Notes: generated from the letters alone by a model not told the origin. A stretch of 52,341 nucleotides of DNA from Glaciihabitans sp. (GCA_025464095.1 JAODMF010000026.1:1-52341), one strand, 5' to 3'. Positions 9,998-19,206 are shown, counted from the stretch's first letter. Numbers and translations are program-made.

Positions 9998-10013
9998 TCG
10001 AACACACATTCGA
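9998..10013 (-). promoter_or_regulatory. LexA/SOS box upstream of DUF222-HNH gene
   Basis: TCGAACACACATTCGA fits the actinobacterial SOS box TCGAAC-N4-GTTCGA with a single deviation. It ends 18 bp from the gene's ATG, overlapping the likely promoter spacer, so LexA binding would block transcription until DNA damage. Confidence 0.75.
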
Positions 10014-10133
10014 AAGTGTTTGCGTCCAATACGTATAAACATCTTCTCCACAGGGGCTGTGAAGGACAAGACCACCCGAAGGAGAGGGCGTGAACGGGGT
10101 CTGGAATCCGCGCAGGGCTCGCGACCCGCGAAC

Positions 10134-10145
10134 TAGGCTGGCGGG
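10134..10145 (+). promoter_or_regulatory. Leaderless promoter -10 of the HerA-like gene
   Basis: TAGGCT at 10134-10139, then 6 nt, then ATG 10146; no ribosome-binding site. Confidence 0.5.
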
Positions 10146-12011
10146 ATGACGGATGCCGCAGCCCAGGTCGAAGCCGCCAAGAAGGCTCTTGCAGAGGCGC
10201 AAGCCGCTCTCGCCGCTGCCACGGCGGCGGCGGAATCCGAGCGTGCGGCGGCGACGTCTCCCGCCGCCACGACTCCCGCCACGTCCCCCGCCACAACTCC
10301 CGCCGCCACGACAACCCCCGCCACCCCAACCCCCACCCCCAACACCCCACCCCCCGCCCCGCTCACCCCAGCCCAGGTCGAAACCATCCGCGCGGGCTAC
10401 GGCTTCTCCGGGGCCGCGCTCGAGATGGGCGCTCTCGTCAACGGCTCCGCGCTGTCCGACGTGCCCATCCGCATCCCCATTGCCATGCTCAACCGGCACG
10501 GCCTCGTCGCCGGCGCGACGGGAACGGGCAAGACCCGCACCCTGCAGTTGCTCGCCGAGCAGTTATCCGCCGCCGGCGTGCCCGTGTTCGCCGCCGACAT
10601 GAAGGGCGACCTCAGCGGGGTCGCGACCCCGGGCACCGCCAGCGAGAAGCTCCTCAGCCGCACGCGGGGCATCGGCCAGGACTGGTCCCCCCGCGCCAGC
10701 CCCGCCGAGTACTACACGCTCGGCGGCCAGGGCGTGGGCGTGCCGATTCGCGCAACAGTGTCCGGCTTCGGCTCCCTGCTGCTGTCCAAAGTGCTCGGCC
10801 TGAACTCGACGCAGGAGTCGAGCCTCGGCCTGGTCTTTCACTACGCGGATCAGGCGGGCCTCGCCCTCGTCGACCTCTCCGACCTGCGCGCCGTTCTCAC
10901 CTACCTCGTCAGTGACTCCGGAAAGGGCGAGCTGGATGAGCTCGGCGGCCTGTCCAAGGCGACGGCCGGGGTCATCCTGCGCGAGTTGATCACGTTCGCC
11001 GACCAGGGAGCGGACGTGTTCTTCGGCGAACCTGAGTTCGACACCGACCACTTCCTCACCGTCGGCGCGGACGGGCGTGGAATCATCAGCCTGCTCGAAC
11101 TGCCCGGCGTGCAGGCGCGCCCCGCGCTATTCTCGACTTTCCTGATGTGGCTACTGGCCGACCTCTTCAACGACTTGCCCGAGGTCGGCGACCTGGACAA
11201 GCCGAAGCTCGTGTTCTTCTTCGATGAGGCGCACCTGTTGTTCCGCAACGCGTCCAGGGAATTCGTCGAGTCGATTACCCAGACCATTCGCCTGATCCGG
11301 TCGAAGGGCGTTGGCATTGTCTTTGTCACCCAGACCCCGAAGGATGTTCCTTCCGACGTTCTCGCCCAGATCGGCAGCCGGGTGCAGCACCAGCTCCGAG
11401 CCCACACTCCGGATGACGCGAGGGCCCTGAAATCGACGGTGTCCACCTATCCGACCTCGGGCTATGACCTCCAGCAGGTGCTCACCAACCTCGCGACCGG
11501 CGAGGCGATCGTCACGGTCATGAACGAGAACGGTGCCCCGACCCCGGTCGCCTGGACCCGCCTACGGGCGCCGCAGGGCTCGATGGGCGCCACGCCGGTC
11601 GACCAGGTGCAGGCGACCGTGAGCGCATCCCCGCTGATGGCGAGCTACGGAACGGTTGTCGACCCGGTCTCGGCGCGCGAGCTTCTCGCGGGCCGCATGA
11701 ACGCGGTCGCCGACGCGGATGTGGCACAGCAGCGGGCAGTCGACCAGGCGAGGCAGCAGGCGGCCGACCAGGCAAAACAGCAGGCAGTCGACCAGGCGAG
11801 GGCGCAGGCGGAACTCCAGCGCGACTATGAGAAGACCCAGCGCGAGCTTCAGCGCACCCGCACCCGCACCGAGGCCACGCGCACGACGTCGACCAGGCCC
11901 ACAGCGCGAAAACAGAAGACCGTGGCGGAGGAGATCCTCGGCTCGACGACGACCAAAACGGTCGTGCGCGAGGTGCTGCGCGGCATCTTCGGCACGCTGA
12001 GGAAGCGCTAG
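10146..12011 (+). CDS. HerA-like helicase/ATPase (DUF853)
   Basis: This 621-residue P-loop ATPase of the HerA/FtsK-like class resembles YjgR/DUF853 proteins. It has an Ala-rich N-terminal helix (1-35), a Pro/Ala/Thr low-complexity linker (36-75), Walker A GATGTGKT (123-130), DMKGDLSG after it, Walker B LVFFFDEAHLL (355 onward), an arginine-finger region with VFVTQTPKDVPSDVL, and a Gln/Arg-rich coiled-coil tail (about 520-590). Its function in the cell is not established; HerA relatives act as DNA-translocating rings in end resection. It stands alone, divergent from the SOS-boxed HNH gene. Confidence 0.85.
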   Translation: MTDAAAQVEAAKKALAEAQAALAAATAAAESERAAATSPAATTPATSPATTPAATTTPATPTPTPNTPPPAPLTPAQVETIRAGYGFSGAALEMGALVNGSALSDVPIRIPIAMLNRHGLVAGATGTGKTRTLQLLAEQLSAAGVPVFAADMKGDLSGVATPGTASEKLLSRTRGIGQDWSPRASPAEYYTLGGQGVGVPIRATVSGFGSLLLSKVLGLNSTQESSLGLVFHYADQAGLALVDLSDLRAVLTYLVSDSGKGELDELGGLSKATAGVILRELITFADQGADVFFGEPEFDTDHFLTVGADGRGIISLLELPGVQARPALFSTFLMWLLADLFNDLPEVGDLDKPKLVFFFDEAHLLFRNASREFVESITQTIRLIRSKGVGIVFVTQTPKDVPSDVLAQIGSRVQHQLRAHTPDDARALKSTVSTYPTSGYDLQQVLTNLATGEAIVTVMNENGAPTPVAWTRLRAPQGSMGATPVDQVQATVSASPLMASYGTVVDPVSARELLAGRMNAVADADVAQQRAVDQARQQAADQAKQQAVDQARAQAELQRDYEKTQRELQRTRTRTEATRTTSTRPTARKQKTVAEEILGSTTTKTVVREVLRGIFGTLRKR

Positions 12012-12039
12012 AACGGCGCTGCGCGCGAGGGCGTGAGCG

Positions 12040-12675
12040 CTAGGAACCGGCCGAGGGGAGGCCGACCAGCGCCATCAACCCGATCGCTGCGAGCCCGACC
12101 ACGAGCGTAAGAACGATGATCCCGACCCAGCGAATCAGTGCGCTGTTCTCGAACCAGTACTCGCTGCCCGGGTAGCGCTCGAAGAACTCCTCCTCGTTGA
12201 TGGCGATCGGCTCCTCGATGAGCCCGCGGCCGAGGGCCTTGGCAAACCGGCGGAGGTCGTCCGTGTGCCAGAACTGGCCTCGCATCCGGTAGACACAGCG
12301 GCCGCGCTCATCGAGGGTGACCAGTTGCAGTGCTGTATCTGCCGTGCTGCCGCCGTAGACCGGCACCATCACGACCGAGTCGACCTGGGTGAGCGGCACC
12401 GACTCGAGCGGGCTGAAAATTCCGCGACCCTCGATGTGCCGCGGAGTTACGCCGGAGTAGACGGTGAGCTGGCGCCAGTACAAGAGCGCACTGACGGCCG
12501 CGACGACGACGTGGATCACGATGACGGTCCGCCACGTTCCCTGGAGCGCACCGAACCAGTACAGGACGCCGAAGACCGGAACCGACGTGATCCAGAAGGT
12601 CAGTACGGCGGTGCGGAGCAGTGAACGCTTCGGTCGGATGAGCACGGAGCACTCGGCGACTGTCGCGTTCACCAT
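12040..12675 (-). CDS. Membrane protein with PH-like domain
   Basis: The 211-residue protein has two N-terminal membrane segments (about residues 20-66), a cytoplasmic beta-rich segment resembling bacterial PH domains (VTPRHIEGRGIFSPLESVPLTQVDSV), and one C-terminal membrane helix before the end. No function is recognised. ATG 12675 is chosen because a longer frame would run into the tRNA gene upstream. Confidence 0.6.
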   Translation of the reverse strand: MVNATVAECSVLIRPKRSLLRTAVLTFWITSVPVFGVLYWFGALQGTWRTVIVIHVVVAAVSALLYWRQLTVYSGVTPRHIEGRGIFSPLESVPLTQVDSVVMVPVYGGSTADTALQLVTLDERGRCVYRMRGQFWHTDDLRRFAKALGRGLIEEPIAINEEEFFERYPGSEYWFENSALIRWVGIIVLTLVVGLAAIGLMALVGLPSAGS

Positions 12676-12697
12676 AGCTGTCTCCGGCTTCGAACGG

Positions 12698-12717
12698 CGC
12701 GATGTTCGGTCATCGCG
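12698..12717 (-). terminator. Hairpin downstream of tRNA-Ser
   Basis: A 7-bp perfect stem (CGCGATG/CATCGCG) with a 6-nt loop lies 6 bp past the tRNA 3' end, and partial outer pairing CGAA/TTCG extends it. There is no T-run. It is likely a transcription end or processing signal for the tRNA. Confidence 0.45.
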
Positions 12718-12722
12718 TTCGG

Positions 12723-12807
12723 CGGAGAATGGGGGATTCGAACCCCCGAGGGCTTGCACCCAACACGCTTTCCAAGCGTGCGCCATAGGCCACTAGGCGA
12801 ATTCTCC
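12723..12807 (-). tRNA. tRNA-Ser(GGA)
   Basis: 85 nt on the minus strand. A 7-bp acceptor stem (GGAGAAT/ATTCTCC) with discriminator G, T-arm GGGGGTTCGAATCCCCC, a long class II variable arm, and anticodon loop TTGGAAA give anticodon GGA (UCC codons). CCA is not encoded. Confidence 0.95.
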
Positions 12808-12884
12808 TGGCGGGCTCGGGATGGAGCCTTCCGAACCATAGAGAATCCTACCGGTAGATAACGGCTCCGGTCCTCCAGCCTGCC

Positions 12885-12896
12885 TAGGCTGGGATC
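12885..12896 (+). promoter_or_regulatory. Leaderless promoter -10 of pta
   Basis: TAGGCT at 12885-12890, 6 nt, then GTG 12897. Confidence 0.5.
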
Positions 12897-14993
12897 GTGC
12901 CGACACGTATTTACATCACATCCGCTGAGGGAAACACCGGCAAGTCGACGATCGCCCTGGGAGTTCTCGAAACCCTGGCACGCGGGGTGAAACGCGTGGG
13001 TGTGTTCCGGCCGATCGCACGCTCAACCACCGAGCGCGACTACGTTCTCGAACTGCTGCTCCTGCACGCAACCGCCGATCTCTCCTATGAGGAGTGCATC
13101 GGTGTCACCTACGACCGGGTGCACAGCGATCCGGATGCCGCACTGACCGACATCGTCGCCCGGTTCGCTGCCGTGGAGCAGGCTTGCGACGCCGTGGTGA
13201 TCCTCGGTTCGGACTTCACGGATGTCGGCAGCCCCACAGAGTTGTCGTACAACGCGCGAATCGCGGCCAACCTCGGCGCACCGGTCCTGCTCGTGCTCGG
13301 CGGCCGACGCACCGCCGGCGAGGGAGCACGAACCCCGGATGACCTGCGCCAGGTCGCGGAGCTGACCACGGCGGAACTGCGGCACGAGCATGCGGGACTG
13401 CTTGCGGTTGTGGTCAACCGCGCGGATCCGTCGCAATTGGAGCAGATCGCTGCCAGCGTCACGTCATCCTTCGAGAACGCGTCGCAGGCCGTTCCGGTGT
13501 GGTCGATCCCGGAGAACCCGTTTCTCGTCGCGCCGTCGGTGGCCGCCCTCCTCGAGGCGACCGACTCGCGGCTGCTCTCCGGCGACGAGTCGCTGCTCGA
13601 CCGCGAGGCCCTCGGGGTCGTCGTGGCAGCGATGTCGATGGAGAATGTGCTGCCTCGGCTGATCGAGGGAGCGGTCGTCGTCGTGCCGGGCGATCGCTCC
13701 GACGTGCTCGTTGGGACCCTGCTGGCGCACGCCTCCGAGACCTTCCCGTCGCTGTCCGGACTCATCCTCAACGGGGGATTCGAACTCGCCCCCGCCGTTG
13801 AGAAACTGATCTCCGGGTTGCGCTCGTCGCTGCCGATCGCCACGAACGACCTCGGCACGTTCGACACGGCCAGGCGCATCACCCAGACTCGCGGGCGCCT
13901 CGCCGCGGACAGCCCACGCAAGCTCGAACTAGCCCGAGCCCTCTTTGACGAACACGTGGATGCCGACGACCTGCTGCGCCGGCTGGAGGTGAACCCGTCC
14001 AGCGTCGTGACGCCGCTGATGTTCGAGTACCAGCTGCTCGAGCGAGCGCGTGAGCACTCGAAGCACATCGTGTTGCCCGAGGGCGGGGATGACCGGATTC
14101 TCCGCGCCGCACACAGTCTCCTCCAGCGCAAAGTGGCACGCCTGACCATCCTGGGTGAGGAGGCAACGGTGCGTGCCCGGGCGACCGAACTCGGCCTCGA
14201 CCTGAGCGAGGCATCCGTCATCAGCACCTTCGATCCGGAGCTGCGCCAGCGGTTCGCGGAGGAGTACGCCCGGGTTCGCGCCGCCAAGGGGATCACCCTC
14301 GGACAGGCCAGCGACACGGTCACCGACGGTTCCTACTTCGGCACGATGATGGTGCACCTCGGCCTCGCCGACGGCATGGTCTCCGGCGCCCAGCACACGA
14401 CGGCGAACACGATCCGCCCCGCGTTCGAGATCATCAAGACGAAGCCGGACGTGTCGGTCGTCTCGAGCGTGTTCCTCATGGCTCTCGCCGACCGCGTCCT
14501 TGTCTACGGCGACTGTGCGGTCGTCCCCGACCCGACCGCGGAGCAGTTGGCGGATATCGCGATCTCCGCCTCCCGCACGGCTACGCAGTTCGGGATCGAG
14601 CCGCGCGTCGCCATGCTCAGCTACTCGACCGGCGAGTCGGGAAGCGGCGCGGATGTGGACAAGGTGCGCACCGCGACGGCTCTCGTACGCTCCCGTGCCC
14701 CCGAGCTGCTCGTGGAGGGGCCCATCCAGTACGACGCGGCAGCGGATGCCACGGTCGCCGCCGCGAAGATGCCCGATTCTGCGGTGGCCGGCCGCGCCAC
14801 CGTGTTCATCTTTCCCGACCTGAACACCGGCAACAACACCTATAAGGCGGTGCAGCGAAGCTCCGGGGCACTTGCCATCGGTCCTGTCCTGCAGGGCCTC
14901 AACAAGCCGATCAACGACCTCTCCCGGGGAGCGCTGGTTCGCGACATTGTGAACACTGTGGCGATCACCGCGATCCAGGCGGCCGCATCGTGA
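12897..14993 (+). CDS. pta: Phosphate acetyltransferase
   Basis: Interconverts acetyl-CoA and acetyl phosphate. The 698-residue length is that of the long, three-domain Pta. The N-terminal P-loop-like domain begins ITSAEGNTGKST, a DRTGG-type middle domain follows, and the C-terminal catalytic PTA domain (from about residue 370) shows VLPEGGDDRIL, SYSTGESGSGAD and FPDLNTGNNTYK. GTG start, leaderless. Its stop overlaps the ackA start by 4 bp, giving the usual pta-ackA operon for acetate overflow or activation through acetyl phosphate. Confidence 0.96.
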   Translation: MPTRIYITSAEGNTGKSTIALGVLETLARGVKRVGVFRPIARSTTERDYVLELLLLHATADLSYEECIGVTYDRVHSDPDAALTDIVARFAAVEQACDAVVILGSDFTDVGSPTELSYNARIAANLGAPVLLVLGGRRTAGEGARTPDDLRQVAELTTAELRHEHAGLLAVVVNRADPSQLEQIAASVTSSFENASQAVPVWSIPENPFLVAPSVAALLEATDSRLLSGDESLLDREALGVVVAAMSMENVLPRLIEGAVVVVPGDRSDVLVGTLLAHASETFPSLSGLILNGGFELAPAVEKLISGLRSSLPIATNDLGTFDTARRITQTRGRLAADSPRKLELARALFDEHVDADDLLRRLEVNPSSVVTPLMFEYQLLERAREHSKHIVLPEGGDDRILRAAHSLLQRKVARLTILGEEATVRARATELGLDLSEASVISTFDPELRQRFAEEYARVRAAKGITLGQASDTVTDGSYFGTMMVHLGLADGMVSGAQHTTANTIRPAFEIIKTKPDVSVVSSVFLMALADRVLVYGDCAVVPDPTAEQLADIAISASRTATQFGIEPRVAMLSYSTGESGSGADVDKVRTATALVRSRAPELLVEGPIQYDAAADATVAAAKMPDSAVAGRATVFIFPDLNTGNNTYKAVQRSSGALAIGPVLQGLNKPINDLSRGALVRDIVNTVAITAIQAAAS

Positions 14994-16111
14994 CCTCCGT
15001 CTTTGTCGTCAACAGCGGCTCATCCTCGATCAAGTACCAGCTGGTGGATCTCGAGACCGAGCAGGCGGTCGTGAGCGGACTCGTCGAGCGCATCGGCGAG
15101 AAGGGATCCGACGTCGCCGACCACGCGGCCGGGATGCGGCGGGTGCTCGCCGATCTCGGTTCCGAGCATTCGATCGACGCCGTCGGGCACCGGGTCGTGC
15201 ACGGCGGCTCGGACTTCACCGCCGCGACCCTCATCACGGATCGGGTCGAGCAACAGGTCGACGAGCTCTCCAGCCTCGCGCCGCTGCACAACCCGGCGAA
15301 CCTGCTCGGCATCCGGGCAGCACGCGAGGCGCTGCCGAACGTGCCGCACGTGGCCGTGTTCGACACCGCTTTTCACCAGACCCTGCCGCCCGACGCGTAC
15401 ACCTACGCCATCGACACCGCCGTCGCCGCGAAGCACCGCGTGCGGCGCTACGGCTTTCACGGCACGAGCCACAAGTTCGTCTCCGAGCAGGCCGCGATCC
15501 TGCTCGGCCGGCCGCTCGAGCAGCTCAAGATCATCGTGCTTCACCTCGGCAACGGGGCATCCGTAGCGGCGATCGACGGGGGAGTCTCAGTCGAGACGAG
15601 CATGGGCATGACGCCGCTTGAGGGTCTGGTCATGGGCACCCGTTCCGGCGATATCGACGCGGCTGTCCTCATCCACCTGCACCGCCAGGCCGGGCTCGAC
15701 TTCGACGACCTCGACGCCATGCTCAACCGCGAGAGCGGACTGCTCGGGCTCACCGGCAGCGGTGACATGCGCGACGTGCAGGAGCGCGCATCGAACGGGG
15801 ATGCCGCGGCCGAGGCCGCGCTCGGTGTGTATCGGCACCGCATCCGCCGGTACCTGGGCGCGTACCTCGTGCACCTCGGCGGCCTGGATGCGGTGGTATT
15901 CACGGCAGGCGTTGGCGAAAACAATTCCCTGCTGCGACGGCGCACGCTCGCCGGGCTCGAGTTTCTCGGTATCTCCGTCGACCCCGATCGCAATGAGGTG
16001 CCCTCGAAGCGCCCGCGGTTCATCTCGCCCGAAGGATCTCCTGTCGCGGTGTTGGTGGTTCCAACCAATGAGGAGCTGGAGATCGCGCGGCAGACCGCAG
16101 CACTGCTCTGA
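14990..16111 (+). CDS. ackA: Acetate kinase
   Basis: The 373-residue ASKHA-fold kinase makes ATP and acetate from acetyl phosphate and ADP, or the reverse. It has VNSGSSSIKY at the N terminus, GHRVVHGG, the second signature YGFHGTSHK, and GVGENN near the C terminus. The GTG overlaps the pta stop (GTGA), indicating translational coupling. Slightly shorter than the roughly 400 residues common elsewhere, but all motifs are present. Confidence 0.96.
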   Translation: MTSVFVVNSGSSSIKYQLVDLETEQAVVSGLVERIGEKGSDVADHAAGMRRVLADLGSEHSIDAVGHRVVHGGSDFTAATLITDRVEQQVDELSSLAPLHNPANLLGIRAAREALPNVPHVAVFDTAFHQTLPPDAYTYAIDTAVAAKHRVRRYGFHGTSHKFVSEQAAILLGRPLEQLKIIVLHLGNGASVAAIDGGVSVETSMGMTPLEGLVMGTRSGDIDAAVLIHLHRQAGLDFDDLDAMLNRESGLLGLTGSGDMRDVQERASNGDAAAEAALGVYRHRIRRYLGAYLVHLGGLDAVVFTAGVGENNSLLRRRTLAGLEFLGISVDPDRNEVPSKRPRFISPEGSPVAVLVVPTNEELEIARQTAALL

Positions 16112-16120
16112 CTGCGAAAG

Positions 16121-16657
16121 CTAGGCTTGCGCCCTGCGGCGCCCCAGCTGCGTCGTCAGCCATCCGGTCGCCAGCAGAACCATGGCGGCGAGCCAGCCGA
16201 ACGCCGCAAGGGCAGTGAACGCGTCGATGCGTCGTTCCGTCGGAACGAGCGACTGGCCCGCGGTGACTACGGAGTCCCCCGCCGCGATGGACACCGTCGC
16301 GAACCGCTGGCCGGATGCCGACCGCCAGGTCACGTTGTCCTCGCCCGTGCGGCGTGCGGTATCCAGCACCCCCTTGGGGAGCGACGCGAGCGCGCCATTC
16401 TCATAGCCGGAGCCGACGGAGCCGGCCGGGCCGACCACAACGACCCAGGTCGCGAAACTGTCTTTCAGCTGGACCGGCTGAAGGCCGTCCACCGTCTTGG
16501 TTGAGCCGGTGCGGAGCTCGCTGGCCACCTGGCTTGCCAGCCGCCCGGGCTCGTCGTTGGCTGACAGGCGTGCCTCCTGCTGCGCGAGAACGTACGCGGT
16601 GCCAACGAGCACCGAGACGACCAGCGCCGCGGTGATCCAGGGGATGTGAAGTCTCAT
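16121..16657 (-). CDS. Membrane-anchored hypothetical protein
   Basis: The 178-residue protein has an N-terminal membrane anchor (about 5-25), an extracytoplasmic domain of about 115 residues, and a second membrane helix (about 147-167) followed by a basic tail GRRRAQA. This is the layout of a sensor-like extracellular domain without a cytoplasmic output. No family is recognised. On the minus strand TACGGT lies 6 nt before ATG 16657 (16664-16669), so the gene is probably leaderless. It converges on ackA with a 9-bp gap. Confidence 0.6.
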   Translation of the reverse strand: MRLHIPWITAALVVSVLVGTAYVLAQQEARLSANDEPGRLASQVASELRTGSTKTVDGLQPVQLKDSFATWVVVVGPAGSVGSGYENGALASLPKGVLDTARRTGEDNVTWRSASGQRFATVSIAAGDSVVTAGQSLVPTERRIDAFTALAAFGWLAAMVLLATGWLTTQLGRRRAQA

Positions 16658-16669
16658 CTCTTTACCGTA
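16658..16669 (-). promoter_or_regulatory. Leaderless promoter -10 (membrane protein)
   Basis: TACGGT on the minus strand, 6 nt upstream of ATG 16657. Confidence 0.45.
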
Positions 16670-16729
16670 GAAACCCCCGGCGCGGATTGCCTCATTCCGA
16701 AGGATGATTTCCGTCGGCTAAACTGTTGG

Positions 16730-16821
16730 GTGGCTCCTCGCGTGGCGCCATCCAGGCCAACTCCCCCAGGGCGGAAACGCAGCAAGGGTAACCGGGCTCT
16801 GGCGGGTGCGCGAGGGGTCAC
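16730..16821 (+). ncRNA. ffs: Signal recognition particle RNA (small bacterial type)
   Basis: About 92 nt. The conserved SRP apical domain AGGGCGGAAACGCAGCAAGG lies at 16768-16787, and the outer stem GTGGCTCCTCGCG (16730 onward) pairs with CGCGAGGGGTCAC (16809-16821). TAAACT at 16719-16724 is a good -10 placing the start near 16730. Ends are estimated from the stem. In many actinobacteria ffs directly precedes dnaX; here the two are separated by the duplicated SipW cassette. Confidence 0.92.
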
Positions 16822-16875
16822 TTCCATTTATATGACGGTGTGCATGACGGTGTTCGCGCATCGGCGCAGGACGCG

Positions 16876-17328
16876 TCAGGGAACCGAACAGTTCGTGAGG
16901 AGCCCCGCCGTGATGTTGTAGGTGCCCGTGGGCCCGGGAACGGATGTCCAGCCGCCTGGGCCGGTCGCGACGACGCTGAACTTGAACGTGCCCGTGGTGA
17001 GCAGACCGCCCGGGGAGGGGCTCGCCGTCAGCAACGTCGTGCTGCCGCTCGCAACGACAGTGCCGGTGCCGCTGATCAGCGACCACCGGTAGCCGCTCAC
17101 CGTCAGGCCTCCGGCGACGGGCGCAACCCAGCTGAACGTCGGGCTCGAAAACAGGCCTTGTGAGCAGGTGAGCGTTCGAGGGGGGTTCACGATGCCCGCG
17201 GTGAACGACCCGGTGCCCGTCTCCGCTTTCGTCCAGCTCGCATCCGTCCAGGCCGCGGTTGTTCCCCCGGCCAGTGCTGCTACGAGTACCGCTGCCAGTG
17301 ACAGCCCAACTCTTTGGCGGCGCCTCAT
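16876..17328 (-). CDS. Secreted Fn3-like protein with SipW-type signal (cassette 2, gene 4)
   Basis: The 150-residue protein has a basic start (MRRRQR) and hydrophobic stretch (residues 8-25), then WTDASWTKAETGTGSFTAG, echoing the motif after the signal in the two TasA-like proteins of the cassette. The rest is a single beta-sandwich resembling a fibronectin type III domain (FSWVAPVAGGLTVSGYRWSL...FKFSVVATGPGGW), with cysteines near its two ends that could form a disulphide. Its ATG overlaps the stop of the signal peptidase gene by 4 bp. It is probably an accessory component of the secreted structure. Paralogue: 20011-20463. Confidence 0.72.
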   Translation of the reverse strand: MRRRQRVGLSLAAVLVAALAGGTTAAWTDASWTKAETGTGSFTAGIVNPPRTLTCSQGLFSSPTFSWVAPVAGGLTVSGYRWSLISGTGTVVASGSTTLLTASPSPGGLLTTGTFKFSVVATGPGGWTSVPGPTGTYNITAGLLTNCSVP

Positions 17329-18551
17329 GCGGGGTCATCCCGCCGACGACGCGCGATGACGGATGCGACACCGGAGAACCCGAGCCCGACAAGAAGACTC
17401 GCGAGCGCGAACAGGAGGGGCGCCATCGGGTCGGTACCGGTGAACCCCAGTACACCCGAACCGCCACCGGGAGGCCCCGAAGTCTGGCTGTCGCCCATGC
17501 CGGTAGCGGTGATCCGCACGTCCGACGTTCCAGCCCGCGTTGAAGCGGCATTGGGCACGGATGCCGAAACGAGAATCCAGCGCTGGTCGGCTGTTGCCAT
17601 GGTTCCGAGAGGATGCGCGACTCCGCCGAGCCCAGCCGCCGGCTGCGGCGACAGGAGTGTCCGCTGACCGCTCGAGCAGGTGGACCCAACCCAGCGAACG
17701 TCGCACGACTCGACGCCCAGGGTCAGGCCAATGGGCGATTCGGCGAGAGGCCCGTCCGCCAGAAGAGTGAGTGTGATCGTTCCCGGTGCGGACGCCTGCG
17801 CGCTCACGCCGACCTGCCAGAGCGCCGGAATGCCGGGGGTCAGCTGAGCCATGCCGACGGTGTCCCCGATAGACACGAGCCGGATGACTTCGCCCTGAAT
17901 GATCTGTTCCGTGGGCTCGGCCCAGGCGCTCTGCGCGGGAAGTGCCACCCACCCTGCTGCCAGTCCGGAGGCGATGAGCACGACAATGATCGTCGAAGCA
18001 TGGTCCGCAACACGGCTCCGCTTGCGAGGTGTGCGCGGACCTCCTCCAGATGGCCAGAACGCCCAGGTCACGAGCGCTGAGACGCCCAACGCGATCGCGC
18101 CCGCTACAAGCGGATTGCTCAACCACACGATGAAATAGGCGACCCCTGGCGCGGACCAGAAGACCACACTCGCACTGTGCACCGTGTACGGCACCGGGTC
18201 ATCCGTGGGATTGGCGTCACCGCGGAGCGTCAGAATGCGCGTGCCAGCCGTGTCGCCGGGTTTGACGGATGTCACACGATGCGAGATCGGCAGCTGGCCG
18301 GTTCGCGAGACCGTTACGACCTCACCCACCTTCACCTCGCTCGCCGGCACCTGACGCACGAGCGCGACGGAGCCCTGGGGGATTGTCGGCGACATCGAGC
18401 CGGTCTTGAACATGACGAGCGAGATGTGGAACACCACCGCGAGGATGACCAAAACGATGCAGATCGCACCGCCAGCCGCCGCGAGGGTCAGCAGAATGCT
18501 GCCGATTCTCGCGGGCATCCCGCGTCGCGCCTTCGTAGAGTTGGCCATCAT
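17325..18551 (-). CDS. SipW-type signal peptidase I fused to anchored ectodomain (cassette 2, gene 3)
   Basis: 408 residues. The first membrane helix (about 25-47) is followed by the catalytic serine in TGSMSPTIPQG (S52) and a histidine in PISHRVTSV (H91), with D112 in GDAN. This Ser-His pattern is that of SipW/ER-archaeal signal peptidases, not the Ser-Lys bacterial type. Unusually, after two more membrane segments there is an extracytoplasmic domain of about 160 residues, then LGFTGTD, a hydrophobic helix and RRRRDD, a layout like an LPXTG/LAXTG sorting signal. It should mature the adjacent SipW-type substrates. AGGAC precedes the tandem ATGs (18551/18548). Confidence 0.82.
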   Translation of the reverse strand: MMANSTKARRGMPARIGSILLTLAAAGGAICIVLVILAVVFHISLVMFKTGSMSPTIPQGSVALVRQVPASEVKVGEVVTVSRTGQLPISHRVTSVKPGDTAGTRILTLRGDANPTDDPVPYTVHSASVVFWSAPGVAYFIVWLSNPLVAGAIALGVSALVTWAFWPSGGGPRTPRKRSRVADHASTIIVVLIASGLAAGWVALPAQSAWAEPTEQIIQGEVIRLVSIGDTVGMAQLTPGIPALWQVGVSAQASAPGTITLTLLADGPLAESPIGLTLGVESCDVRWVGSTCSSGQRTLLSPQPAAGLGGVAHPLGTMATADQRWILVSASVPNAASTRAGTSDVRITATGMGDSQTSGPPGGGSGVLGFTGTDPMAPLLFALASLLVGLGFSGVASVIARRRRDDPA

Positions 18552-18555
18552 CGTC

Positions 18556-19176
18556 CTAATTTGAGATCGTCGTGAACTGCCAGGTCGCGGTTGCGTTGGT
18601 GCCCTGCAGGGAATTGGCCGCGCCAGACACCACGCGAACGTCGAAACAGAAGCGCAAGGCGCCACCGGCCGCGGTGACCGGCGAAGCGACTATGGTTCCG
18701 GGGACGGTGGCCACAGCGATGTAGCTGCTCGCGCTCCCGGCCACGTAGACCGGCGATCCGGAAAATGCAGCGAGTGCGCAGACCGTCGTGGTTGCGATGC
18801 GGATGGCGCGGTATTCGAGCGAGGGCGCCAGCGTTCCAGACGCGGTTGCACTGGTCAGCCGGACGGTTCCGCCCACCGTCGTTGCCGACGTGGTCCGGAT
18901 GTCGAGAAAGGCGTAGGTGGACACGAGGGGAGCCACTGCAGTGGCTGCGAATGCCAGGGTGGCACCGGGTGAGCTGGGATTCGGCGCGAAGGTTGTGCCG
19001 TCCGCGCTCGACTCCGTCGCGAAGGTGCTTGCGGTGAAGGAATTCCCGGCGCCTTCCGAATCCGTCCAGGAGGCGAGGGTGAAGACCGCCCCCACGCCGA
19101 GCGCGAGCCCGGCAGCGAGCACGGCGCGGAGGCGTACTAAAGCCCCGCGCCGTGCTCCCTGAACCTCTCGGAACAT
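18556..19176 (-). CDS. SipW-dependent secreted protein, TasA/camelysin-like (cassette 2, gene 2)
   Basis: The 206-residue protein has a twin-basic N terminus, a hydrophobic core and VFTLASWTDSEGAGNSF, the consensus SipW-type cleavage region (Trp/Phe-Thr-Asp-Ser-Glu). The mature part is Ser/Thr/Ala-rich and predicted beta-sandwich, as in TasA and camelysin biofilm or surface proteins. It ends FCFDVRVVSGAANSLQGTNATATWQF. The signal peptidase gene starts 4 bp downstream. It aligns end to end, without gaps, with the 21739-22359 paralogue. Confidence 0.78.
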   Translation of the reverse strand: MFREVQGARRGALVRLRAVLAAGLALGVGAVFTLASWTDSEGAGNSFTASTFATESSADGTTFAPNPSSPGATLAFAATAVAPLVSTYAFLDIRTTSATTVGGTVRLTSATASGTLAPSLEYRAIRIATTTVCALAAFSGSPVYVAGSASSYIAVATVPGTIVASPVTAAGGALRFCFDVRVVSGAANSLQGTNATATWQFTTISN

Positions 19177-19206
19177 GATGTGTCCGCTAGTCGGTACGGT
19201 CGATGA

